Of a stretch of DNA of 64,000 nt, positions 33,750-42,210 are shown one piece after another. The DNA lies in assembly GCF_902491285.1 (NCBI RefSeq), contig NZ_CABUHK010000019.1:9190-73189 (forward strand), read 5' to 3'. Numbering within the stretch: the first letter of the stretch is position 1; every line of letters begins with the position of its first letter. The translations under genes were made by a program, and so were the position numbers. The notes under the pieces were generated by a model. It had not been told where the DNA came from. It ran no database searches and was given only the letters and a program-made list of their open reading frames with translations. This DNA comes from an uncultured Bacteroides sp. Its GTDB lineage: Bacteria; Bacteroidota; Bacteroidia; Bacteroidales; Bacteroidaceae.

Positions 33750-34799
33750 ATGAAATTTAAACTACTATTGATAAGCTTCTTATTGGCTGCCAACTCATTA
33801 GGGGCCACAGCGCAAGTGAGTAAAACGTATTATGTAAGCAAACCGGGAACACTGATTTCCATGATGACTGAGGACGAAGCAAATGCCGTCACCCACCTCA
33901 CCCTTACCGGGAAATTGAATGCCGAAGACTTCAGACACCTGCGTGATGAGTTCGACAACCTGAAAGTGCTGGATATTTCGAATGCCGAAATAAAGATGTA
34001 CAGCGGGAAATCGGGAACCTATCCCAACGGCAAGTTCTACATTTATATGCCGAACTTTATCCCTGCCTATGCTTTCTCCAGCGTAGTGGACGGAGTGACC
34101 AAAGGCAAACAAACTTTAGAAAAAGTAATCCTCTCCGAAAAGACCAAGAATATCGAAGACGCCGCTTTCAAAGGCTGCGAGAATCTGAAAATATGCCAGA
34201 TTCGCAAAAAGACAGCTCCCAACCTGTTGCCGGAAGCATTAGCAGACAGCGTTACCGCTATCTTCGTCCCGCTGGGCAGCAGCGACGCTTACCGCTACAA
34301 GGACAGATGGCAGAACTTTGCTTTCATCGAAGGTGAACCGGTAGAAGCTACTTTGCAAGTAGGACTTATGGGCAAACTAGAAGAAGAGATTCTGAAAGCA
34401 GGTCTTCAACCCCGCGACATCAACTTCCTGACCGTTGAAGGTAAACTGGACAATGCCGATTTCAAACTAATCCGCGATTATATGCCGAATCTGGTATCGG
34501 TCGATATTTCCAAAACAAATGCAACGGCTATCCCCGATTTTACTTTCGCGCAAAAGAAGTATCTGCTGAATATGAAATTGCCTCATAATCTGAAGTCTAT
34601 CGGACAGCGCGTGTTCAGCAACTGCGGTCGCCTGTGCGGTACTTTGGAACTGCCGGCTAGTGTGACAGCTATTGAGTTCGGGGCATTTATGGGATGCGAC
34701 AACCTGCGTTATGTGTTGGCTACGGGAGACAAGATTACAACGCTGGGCGATAGTTTGTTTGGAGACGGTGTGCCGAGCAAGTTGGTTTATAAGAAATAA
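33750..34799 (+). CDS. Secreted leucine-rich-repeat protein (BspA-like)
   Basis: ATG at 33750 (MKFKLLLISFLLAANSLGAT) gives 349 residues with a signal peptide ending about ATAQ; the upstream in-frame ATG lies inside the -7 box. LRR_5-type repeats recur at about residues 50-80, 110-165 and 265-345 (VILSEKTKNIEDAAFKGCEN, LPHNLKSIGQRVFSNCG, LPASVTAIEFGAFMGC). BspA-like proteins act in surface adhesion. No outer-membrane sorting signal is evident. Confidence 0.88.
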   Translation: MKFKLLLISFLLAANSLGATAQVSKTYYVSKPGTLISMMTEDEANAVTHLTLTGKLNAEDFRHLRDEFDNLKVLDISNAEIKMYSGKSGTYPNGKFYIYMPNFIPAYAFSSVVDGVTKGKQTLEKVILSEKTKNIEDAAFKGCENLKICQIRKKTAPNLLPEALADSVTAIFVPLGSSDAYRYKDRWQNFAFIEGEPVEATLQVGLMGKLEEEILKAGLQPRDINFLTVEGKLDNADFKLIRDYMPNLVSVDISKTNATAIPDFTFAQKKYLLNMKLPHNLKSIGQRVFSNCGRLCGTLELPASVTAIEFGAFMGCDNLRYVLATGDKITTLGDSLFGDGVPSKLVYKK

Positions 34800-34810
34800 G
34801 AAGAAAAGAA

Positions 34811-34854
34811 TTGCCCTGATATCGGTTGAGTTTAATCAGCCTATATCAGGGCAA
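34811..34854. terminator. Bidirectional terminator (CCCTGATAT hairpin)
   Basis: A perfect 12-bp stem TTGCCCTGATAT / ATATCAGGGCAA (34811-34822, 34843-34854) with a 20-base loop between convergent genes. Related to the hairpin at 37414. Confidence 0.7.
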
Positions 34855-34863
34855 ATAATCTCT

Positions 34864-36213
34864 TTAAAACGTTCCAATTACCGCATCATCAGGCTCAAAA
34901 AACATAATATAATAAATAGGAATATAAGTAACTCCGCTTTTCTGATAAACCTTCTGCTCATTAGACAGGACAAACGCCTGGTGAATATTATATGTTTCTA
35001 CTTTCAAGAACTTAGTGAGCGCACTATGAACAGTGTAGTCTTTGCCTGATTTGATTTCCAAAGGTATCACACTAAGATTATCAGCATCATCTATCAAGAA
35101 ATCGACTTCTCCATTATTTTTATTATCATAGTAATACAAATTAAATCCATGTGCACGCAACTCTTGAGCAACAACCGTTTCATAAACCGAACCTAGATTT
35201 ATGCTTTGTACGTCCTGCATAATAGCCTGTATATTATTCTTAAAGAACAAACCCGTGAGTAACCCCACATCATTCAAATAGAGTTTGAGCAAGTTCTTGC
35301 CACAGTTCTCCACTAAGGGATAACTGGGAGCACTGATAGCTTTCACTTCCAGAACTACTCCGGCAGAGATGAGATAATCAAATTCTTCCTCATAATCTGC
35401 CATTCGCTTACCTTTCTTCCCTTCAATATCTTTTGCCACCATACGTTTTTTCTTGTTCTCCAAATTGGATGGAACCAAGCTATACACACGCTGTATCTTC
35501 AATTTTGCATGGTCTTTTTCATACTTTGAAGCATCTACGCCATAAAGGGTGAGAATATCTTCCTGTATTTTACGGATAGCCATCACATTCTTCTCTTCAA
35601 CAAATGTCTTCACAGCATCAGGCAATCCGCCTACAATCAAATATTTCTTGAATAAGTCGAGCATTTTAGCATGTAGAGAATCAGGTAAGGACTGGCTTTG
35701 CAGAAACTGAGTCCTCATAGTGGAAATAGCAAGTTCACCTATACCATTGGCAATGATAAACTCTTCAAAATCCATAGGATACATGTGTTTAATCTCAATA
35801 CTTCCTAAAGGAATAGAAGATGTATTTTTCAATGTTACACCTAATAATGAACCACTCGCTATATAGGTAAATCGGTTGTCCGCCTTCAAGAACTTCAACA
35901 AGGTGAGCAGATGGTCATAAGCCTGAATCTCATCAATAAAAACAAGCGTATCCATACGCTCTTTCATCCTGTCACCCGCCACTACACTCAATGCCAGGTA
36001 GAAATCATTCACAGTCTTGGCATCCGCAAAGATTCTATCTCCCAACTTATCCTCTTCCATGTTTACCTCTATATAGTTCTTATAGAGTTTCTGTCCGGCA
36101 TGACGGATAATAAAAGACTTACCTATCTGCCGTGCCCCATCGACGATCAATACTTTGTTAGAGTCCGTCTGCAAATAGTTCTCGATATAACTTTCAATCT
36201 TACGATATAGCAT
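34864..36213 (-). CDS. AAA_14/DUF4143-type ATPase
   Basis: 449 residues. Walker A-like DGARQIGKSFII at about 25-36, Walker B TLVFIDEIQAYD at 89-100, sensor I YIASGSLLG, and a C-terminal DUF4143 domain with GSVYETVVAQELRAHGF and the PD-(D/E)XK-like NNGEVDFLIDD with IPLEIKSGK. Such proteins are usually found in defence or selfish islands and can contain nuclease activity; the target is unknown. Its 5' flank carries four 33-bp-spaced repeats and its own -7 box. Confidence 0.85.
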   Translation of the reverse strand: MLYRKIESYIENYLQTDSNKVLIVDGARQIGKSFIIRHAGQKLYKNYIEVNMEEDKLGDRIFADAKTVNDFYLALSVVAGDRMKERMDTLVFIDEIQAYDHLLTLLKFLKADNRFTYIASGSLLGVTLKNTSSIPLGSIEIKHMYPMDFEEFIIANGIGELAISTMRTQFLQSQSLPDSLHAKMLDLFKKYLIVGGLPDAVKTFVEEKNVMAIRKIQEDILTLYGVDASKYEKDHAKLKIQRVYSLVPSNLENKKKRMVAKDIEGKKGKRMADYEEEFDYLISAGVVLEVKAISAPSYPLVENCGKNLLKLYLNDVGLLTGLFFKNNIQAIMQDVQSINLGSVYETVVAQELRAHGFNLYYYDNKNNGEVDFLIDDADNLSVIPLEIKSGKDYTVHSALTKFLKVETYNIHQAFVLSNEQKVYQKSGVTYIPIYYIMFFEPDDAVIGTF

Positions 36214-36215
36214 AT

Positions 36216-36324
36216 TACACTTTTCTATAATTTATCAGGCCACAAATATACACTTTTCGAATAATATTAAGACTGATAAAATACACTTTTCATATAAATA
36301 TAACTATTTCATGGCATACTTTTC
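36216..36324. repeat. Four direct 10-bp repeats at exactly 33-bp spacing plus promoter
   Basis: TACACTTTTC at 36216, 36249 and 36282 and CATACTTTTC at 36315, in perfect 33-bp phase upstream of the ATPase gene. The minus-strand -7 box TATATTTG lies at 36243-36250, overlapping the second repeat. Together these look like operator sites for a regulator of the ATPase gene. The rest of the 36214-36575 gap holds the HigB-type remnant and nothing else I can read. Confidence 0.75.
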
Positions 36325-36330
36325 GGCTAA

Positions 36331-36480
36331 TTATAGAAAACCAAAAGAATTACCCTGATATAAACTGGTCATAAGTCGTTCGGCTCTTTTTATTTCTTCG
36401 GGTGGGGTCTTTTGCGTCTTTTTCTGAAAGCCACTTAACAGAACCACCAACTTATTACATTCGAGCAAACTAAAAAAGGC
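36331..36480 (-). pseudogene. HigB/RelE-type toxin remnant (C-terminal 49 codons)
   Basis: On the minus strand the frame reads AFFSLLECNKLVVLLSGF, QKKTQKTPPEEIKRAERLM and ends at 36331. This matches the conserved C-terminal part of HigB-type (gp49-like) toxins, whose core reads VVLLxGFxKKTxKTPxxEIxxA. No start codon survives: an in-frame stop precedes the segment, and the N-terminal half and any antitoxin are missing. A decayed toxin-antitoxin locus beside the ATPase gene is the simplest reading. Confidence 0.7.
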
Positions 36481-36575
36481 TTATTTTATACAAATACAAA
36501 CATTTAATATTCATATCCCCCCTGACATAAGGTTGATGTATAAGATGGACAACCTTCGTCTTTCATATGTTCTTA

Positions 36576-37229
36576 TTAGAAAAAAATAGCTATCACATTA
36601 GGATTCTGCTTCCCCCATCCTTCATTTTCCCATCTTTTTTTCAATTCGAGAGACATTAAGATAGTTAGTTCTTGAATATTATTCTCATTGTCAGTTTGCG
36701 GGTCGAAGTATAAAATATTAAGTTTGTTACAATCTCGCATATCCAATTCTTTGATTCGATTGTTTCTGCAATCTATATGTATCATCTCTGTACATTCTCT
36801 AAGTTTTAAATTCTGAATTTGATTGTTTGAGCAACAAAGTATCCCTAAATTAGCACATCCACTTGCATTAATGGTTTTCAAATAATTATTTGAGCAATAA
36901 AACTGGCGAAGGTTTCGTAGATAACTAACATCAAGAGATGTCAATCGGTTGCCGTTACAAGATAATCGAGTGAGACTGACCAGATTATTAATACCTGTCA
37001 GACTTATGCATTGTACCTCATCAAGATTTAAAGATTTAATCTCCCCCAGGGCTCTTAATGTAGTTTCGTCGTTCAAGTCGATATGTCCATTTTCTGTAAT
37101 AGGAATATCATAATGATCATGAAGATAAGTAATAAATATCGGGTCATCAAATTCTTCCCATTCACTCTCGGATTTGCATGAGACAAGACAGAATATTATT
37201 AACCCTGCTATAAAAAGTTTGTGTGCCAT
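36576..37229 (-). CDS. Leucine-rich-repeat lipoprotein
   Basis: 217 residues: lipobox FCLVSCKSE (Cys18) after a hydrophobic start, then short LRR units (LTRLSCNGNRLTSLDVSYLR, LRQFYCSNNYLKTINASGC, ILCCSNNQIQNLKLREC) of the kind found in internalin-like and BspA-like proteins. Likely an outer-membrane-anchored protein. Downstream of the RHS locus in the same direction, separated by a hairpin. Confidence 0.8.
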   Translation of the reverse strand: MAHKLFIAGLIIFCLVSCKSESEWEEFDDPIFITYLHDHYDIPITENGHIDLNDETTLRALGEIKSLNLDEVQCISLTGINNLVSLTRLSCNGNRLTSLDVSYLRNLRQFYCSNNYLKTINASGCANLGILCCSNNQIQNLKLRECTEMIHIDCRNNRIKELDMRDCNKLNILYFDPQTDNENNIQELTILMSLELKKRWENEGWGKQNPNVIAIFF

Positions 37230-37413
37230 AGTATAATAGTATATTAGTTAAACTCAACATTCTTATTTTACTATCAATCAAGAGGGTATATTGCAGTGTT
37301 GAGTGCTTTCTATCCTGGAGATTAGTTTTGTATCGTAAAGGTAGAATAAATTTATTGGATAATAACACTTTTTATTCAAAATCTGAGAAATATATTTCAA
37401 AGGATAAGTATGA

Positions 37414-37454
37414 ACCCTGATATAAGTTGTTTTTAGTTCAACTTATATCAGGGT
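37414..37454. terminator. 16-bp hairpin of the CCCTGATATAA type
   Basis: Perfect stem 37414-37429 with 37439-37454, 9-base loop. Same core as the hairpin at 34811. No T tract follows in the minus direction, so it could be a repeat element or an RNA-stabilising structure. Confidence 0.6.
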
Positions 37455-37463
37455 GGATAACTG

Positions 37464-37694
37464 CTACTTTAATAAAGAATGTATCCATTCACGAGGTATA
37501 CCGATAAAGTGGTCATAGCCTACAATATGATTATTAAATGCGACAACAATTATAAAAATAATTGCTGCAATAAGTATCATCCATGATCCTATTTTTGCTA
37601 CCCATCCGGTGAAGTCTTTATCATAATATTCTTGTTTTTTCTTCCTTTCAATATGGGTGTTCTTAGTCGTCCATTTTTTCTTTCTTTTCCTCAT
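37464..37694 (-). CDS. Small one-TM protein, candidate RHS immunity
   Basis: 76 residues: a very basic N-terminal tail (MRKRKKKWTTKNTHIERKKK), one transmembrane helix (SWMILIAAIIFIIVVAFNNH) and a short external end. It follows the RHS tip by 7 bases on the same strand, where immunity genes usually lie. No family known. Confidence 0.6.
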   Translation of the reverse strand: MRKRKKKWTTKNTHIERKKKQEYYDKDFTGWVAKIGSWMILIAAIIFIIVVAFNNHIVGYDHFIGIPREWIHSLLK

Positions 37695-37701
37695 AAATAT
37701 A

Positions 37702-38424
37702 TTAATGTTGAATAATTGTCGGCAAAACCCGTCTTACTGTTACTCCAGGCTGAAATCTTTCGGGATGAATATAAAATTCAGTCTGTATAATTTCTTTTGG
37801 AGATAAGCCGAGTCTATCTTGTATGACTTGTTTACGTTCGGCAAGCATTTCAATAATTTCTATCATTGATTTACCTGTAAAATCGACTTCTCCCAATTCC
37901 TTTTCGATATCTCTTGCTTCTGCTTCATACTCAAGCTGTTGCATAGCCAATCGAGGGTCATCAATTACTATCTCTGTACTGTTTTGAACGACGCCATTTT
38001 CTCCATAACGTACAGTACTAACGAGACTAATCAGCAATTCTTTGAAATCCTTATAGCTATTTACAAGATCTATGCCGCCAGAGATTTTCATTCCCCACTC
38101 ATTATTATTACTCATCTGCACCTCATTTCCCCCAGGAGTATTGACTGTTTGTAAAAGAATAGGTGGTTCCATTGCTACTATTTGCCTTGTTCCTTTCCCA
38201 CGATAAGACACAGAAGTCTTTTGCGTATAAGACTGCGGTCTCACACCTCTTGGATAAAATGCATAAGGATTAGGTCTGCCCGCATTCCTATATCCTCTTC
38301 TTACAGGTGGTCTTGTAGGTCTTGGTTGATTCCCATCCGGATCGACATGTTTAATTGGGTTATCCAAACAATAATTGTATGCACTTAATGAAGGAAACTT
38401 TTCAGCCGAAGGATCTACTACATG
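37702..38424 (-). pseudogene. RHS C-terminal tip, cut off by an in-frame TGA
   Basis: This segment is in the same frame as the RHS core upstream and begins HVVDPSAEKFPSLSAYNYCL, then NPIKHVDPDG, the end of the RHS core. After DPDG follows a 190-residue variable tip starting with a Pro/Arg-rich region (RPTRPPVRRGYRNAGRPNPY) with no toxin family I recognise. A TGA at 38425-38427 stands where the family has a Trp (AIGRW). Translation could only restart at a TTG at 38367, which is implausible, so I call it a pseudogene unless the stop is read through. Confidence 0.75.
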
Positions 38425-41400
38425 TCATCTTCCTATCGCTGCATCATACATTCTTGCTCCGTAATCATGCCAATCCAACCCGTTCTTTCTGTCTAGTTCC
38501 TTACCATTATATTTATAGTCCTGAACTGAACCAAAAGAAGAAGCCATCAACCCACCGAACGGATAGTAATGATTCACCTCTTCCACTAGCCCGTTTTGGT
38601 CAATAACTACACGATTGTTTCCTTGATGATCTTGTAAGAAGTAATGATAGACAGTATCCGAAAGAGTGATGTATCCTTGTCCGGTCAACAACTTGTCAAG
38701 CATTCCATTTTCATAGATCGCATTGTCACAGTAGTTGGTGGTAGTCGTGTTTCCATCTATTATGTGTGTAGTACGAAGTTTTGTTCCGTTTGCATCATAA
38801 AGATAAGAAATGCTATTCCCATCCTCAAACTGTATCCGACTGGGTAAATTTAAACAATTATACTGAATACCAGTAATCTTTTTGTTTAAATCTTGTGTTA
38901 AATTACCATTGGCATCATAAGAGTATTCCACATCATGCTTTGCCCCGTCTTTGAAATCGAAGCCATTGGCACACACCGAACTCACAGAGTTGTCATTTAC
39001 AACTTGCAATTGATTACCATTATAAGACAAAGACAAATCATCAATCAAGCCATATACAGAAGAAGCGGTCTGTCCGTATCGTTTCAAACCAAGGATATTT
39101 CCCATCTTGTCATATGCCGTCACCTGCTCATTAAACCGGTTTGAGTTATCGGTCAAAGAAGCTCCTTCACCGTAAACGGCGTCTTTCAATCGTGAAAGGC
39201 CATCGTAGGAGAATTTATAACCATATGTTGTCAATGTATCCGTCTGCCAGGTCATGCTGCTGACATCACCGTTGTAGCAAGGAGTACCCGTACCATCCGT
39301 ATAGTGAAGCGACTGTTTAAAAACGGGGCTGTCGATAGCCGTCAACCAATCACGAATGTTGTAGCAGTTGGTAGTGGTCAGAGAATCTTTTCCGTTGATG
39401 CGGGTAAGCCTTTTCATTCTGCCGATTTCATCGAAAGAGTAGAGGAAGCCGATGGTATCGTTTCCACATACATGATTCTCACGGGTCAGCCTTCCCGAAT
39501 GGTCATAAGTGTAGTTCTTGCTTAAAGCGATATCACCACCATATTCTTCACAAACAGCAGTAGGATTTCCGCTAAAGTTAAAGAAAGACTTTTTCACCAA
39601 AGTAATGCCGTTCAAAGTAGTATGGCGTGACTGGATTAAATTTCGGTTGTAATCGTAATAATAACAACCGTATAATTCTTCACCGCTTTCCAGCGTGCGG
39701 GTCATGCTTCCGGTAAGCAAGCCTTTGCAATGCAGATTGGAATTGTCTGCATATTGCTTGCCGTAATTCTCATCCTCCACATAGTCCAGCGAAGCATTGA
39801 AGCCTGGCAAATACCCTTTAAAATCATATGCATCATAATAATTCGCTTTCAGAACTTCAAGGCTGTCCGGATTGATTCCCGACGGATAATGAAGCACGTA
39901 GCCGTAGAGAGCCGAAGTGTTTTCCGGTTCAAAACTGGCGTATACGTTTAATGCGTCATAATGAGAGGCGTTTAATGTTCCGTGATAGATACCCGATAAT
40001 ACAGACCGTTCCGACAAGTCTGAAAGTTGGAAACTCCATTCATCACGTTTCCTTTGATTGCCGTCGCGGGTGAAAAGCAAGCGGTCAGTGGTGTCATAGA
40101 TCATTTCCTGCCAGTCACAGCCCGGAAGCTTCTTTGCGATGCAGCGGTTGCGATAGTCGTAACAATACTGATAGGCGTATTTATCTAACATAGTCCGGCA
40201 AGCTTCGCCATCCGGTAGTTCTCCCGTCTGAAGAAGTGACGAGAAATTATCGGTAGCTACGGGCGGCAGGACGAAGCACAAGTTACCGTAGTCGTCATAC
40301 ACATGGTAGGTGTCCAGTGTATCATTATCAGCGATGTTTCGGTTTAAAATGACATGTCCTTGCTTGTCGGTGAAGCTGTAGGCCGTATGTCCGTCTTCAT
40401 CTTCCGCCGACTCTGTTTTTAGTTCATAGGCAGGATATGTGCCATGCTGTAGGAGCCGGGGAAGCTCCCTTGCTCCCCCGCTGCTCAACCATAGGCAATG
40501 GTCGTCGGATGTGTTGACACGGTAATCATGCTTGATGCCGTGTCCGGAAGTTTGCCATTTTTCTCCGGGGCCGTATTCTTCCTTTATGAGGTTTAATGAC
40601 GAACCGTCATAAACAGTAGAGTTACAGGCATAGTTATCACCATATAGTTTGCCGGCATTCGAAATGAAGTCTTCCGGTTGCATCCATACTCCCGATGTGT
40701 TCCCGGCACGCTCGGCAGGTAGCCATTGGCGACTGTCACGTCCCAGTTCGTCATATTCGCGATACGTTATCAAATCCTTTCTCACAGGCGAGGCTTTATA
40801 TTCAATCTCCTGAACAGGTCTTCCCAAATGGTCGTAATATCGAATCTGATGCCGGGCTTTGCTCAAGTAGGAGAAATTGGCTACGGAGTCACTGCCGATA
40901 GTCGGGGCAATCGTTTGAATGTAGTTTCGGGTGGCGGAAGGAATATAACTTTCCGGCTGCTCGGGGATTTCAGGTTCAGGTTCAGGTTTTGGTTCCGGAT
41001 CAGGTTCTGGCGTTGGTTCAGGTTCCGGATCGGGCTCCGGATGGATGAACCCATTTAAAACTAAAGCTCCGTCAAGTCCTTCTCCCCCTTCGCAAAACAG
41101 ATAATATATGCCCGGTTCAAGGTCGCAGTACAGTTCAGTACTATACATACGGAAGGGAGCCTTCATTATCACCTCTTTTCTTTCATTAAGCAAGGTCATG
41201 AAAACCCGACTTTTCTCGGGTCGAGATGAATAATAAACATAGAAATGACACCATGAGCTCATTTCCAAATTGAAAGAATAGAAAATGTCTTTTTCCTTTT
41301 CGCCGTATGTATCAGCCAGTTGAGATATATCGGTGCTGATATAGATAGATCCGTTTTTGTCTATTGGAATAGGATTATCTATCGTATTGCCCATCTGATC

Positions 41401-42195
41401 CGCCACAGTGATTCTTATGTTCGCATTGCAGTATCCGTCTTCCACAGGAACGCTTACCATATATTTGCCGGGAGCCAATACCTGTTGTGTTATCTTACTT
41501 TCTACGCTTTGCGCTATCATCCCGCCTTTTTCATCCTTCAAAATCAGTGTGCTGCTTCCGGTTTCATATGCTTCTATGTCAATGGTCATATTACATTCCA
41601 CGGAAAGTTGATAGTATAATGTTCGTTTTCCCCGATATGCTGCATTCCAATTGGAAATCACCGACTGATATAACGGAATCACTATCGGAGCATTCTGTGA
41701 AGCCGACGCAGCTTGCGCATAAATATTTGTTTTTAGTTCCGGCAGACAGTCCGAATGGAGCTTTTCTCCTTTTCTTGTTCCGGTCAGTTTGTAGTATCCC
41801 GCCGGTAATGACATACAAACGAATGCTTGTGCATCTGTCAGATTCAATGTATCCCCTCTTACTTTGCCTGCGGCATCAGTGCTGGCCCATAAACTGGCGG
41901 TGCGTTTAGCGCGACTATAATCATGAGCTTCCGTTATCAAAGCATAAGCTGTCCCTTCTTCCGCCCTCTTCCATAAACAAAGAGAAGTGCTATCTGCCAA
42001 AGTTCCGGCATGATTGACCGTCACTACCATCGGATACTCCAAGTGGAAAAGGTATTCTGTTGAAGCATCATTGGTTTCTATATGGTTTTCGTATATATAA
42101 CGCAGTTCTTTGAGGTCTGTTTCTTCTGCCGAAGTTGTGCTTGCCGCCAACAGAAAGGCAAATGCCAGTATCAATCTTGAAAATGTTGTTTTCAT
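38425..42195 (-). CDS. RHS repeat protein, truncated by a stop codon
   Basis: 1256 residues as read. A signal peptide (LILAFAFLLAASTTSAEE) is followed by a beta-rich secretion region, a Pro/Glu-rich linker at about 385-412, then RHS/YD repeats (YDHLGRPVQEI, YDYRNRCIAKKL, YDHSGRLTRE, YDANGNLTQDL). It ends KNGLDWHDYGARMYDAAIGR just before the TGA. Full length with the tip would be about 1,497 residues. The gene overlaps nothing and follows its partner by 15 bases. Confidence 0.85.
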   Translation of the reverse strand: MKTTFSRLILAFAFLLAASTTSAEETDLKELRYIYENHIETNDASTEYLFHLEYPMVVTVNHAGTLADSTSLCLWKRAEEGTAYALITEAHDYSRAKRTASLWASTDAAGKVRGDTLNLTDAQAFVCMSLPAGYYKLTGTRKGEKLHSDCLPELKTNIYAQAASASQNAPIVIPLYQSVISNWNAAYRGKRTLYYQLSVECNMTIDIEAYETGSSTLILKDEKGGMIAQSVESKITQQVLAPGKYMVSVPVEDGYCNANIRITVADQMGNTIDNPIPIDKNGSIYISTDISQLADTYGEKEKDIFYSFNLEMSSWCHFYVYYSSRPEKSRVFMTLLNERKEVIMKAPFRMYSTELYCDLEPGIYYLFCEGGEGLDGALVLNGFIHPEPDPEPEPTPEPDPEPKPEPEPEIPEQPESYIPSATRNYIQTIAPTIGSDSVANFSYLSKARHQIRYYDHLGRPVQEIEYKASPVRKDLITYREYDELGRDSRQWLPAERAGNTSGVWMQPEDFISNAGKLYGDNYACNSTVYDGSSLNLIKEEYGPGEKWQTSGHGIKHDYRVNTSDDHCLWLSSGGARELPRLLQHGTYPAYELKTESAEDEDGHTAYSFTDKQGHVILNRNIADNDTLDTYHVYDDYGNLCFVLPPVATDNFSSLLQTGELPDGEACRTMLDKYAYQYCYDYRNRCIAKKLPGCDWQEMIYDTTDRLLFTRDGNQRKRDEWSFQLSDLSERSVLSGIYHGTLNASHYDALNVYASFEPENTSALYGYVLHYPSGINPDSLEVLKANYYDAYDFKGYLPGFNASLDYVEDENYGKQYADNSNLHCKGLLTGSMTRTLESGEELYGCYYYDYNRNLIQSRHTTLNGITLVKKSFFNFSGNPTAVCEEYGGDIALSKNYTYDHSGRLTRENHVCGNDTIGFLYSFDEIGRMKRLTRINGKDSLTTTNCYNIRDWLTAIDSPVFKQSLHYTDGTGTPCYNGDVSSMTWQTDTLTTYGYKFSYDGLSRLKDAVYGEGASLTDNSNRFNEQVTAYDKMGNILGLKRYGQTASSVYGLIDDLSLSYNGNQLQVVNDNSVSSVCANGFDFKDGAKHDVEYSYDANGNLTQDLNKKITGIQYNCLNLPSRIQFEDGNSISYLYDANGTKLRTTHIIDGNTTTTNYCDNAIYENGMLDKLLTGQGYITLSDTVYHYFLQDHQGNNRVVIDQNGLVEEVNHYYPFGGLMASSFGSVQDYKYNGKELDRKNGLDWHDYGARMYDAAIGR

Positions 42196-42210
42196 GTTTC
42201 GGATAGATAT

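Noticed and set aside
36340..36370. Third CCCTGATATAA hairpin in the ATPase 5' flank
   Set aside because: Only one arm is present, and the sequence falls inside the HigB-type remnant, so similarity to the hairpins at 34811 and 37414 may be chance.
37464..38424. Assigning a specific toxin class to the RHS tip
   Set aside because: No catalytic motif that I know is visible after DPDG, so a toxin activity is not claimed.
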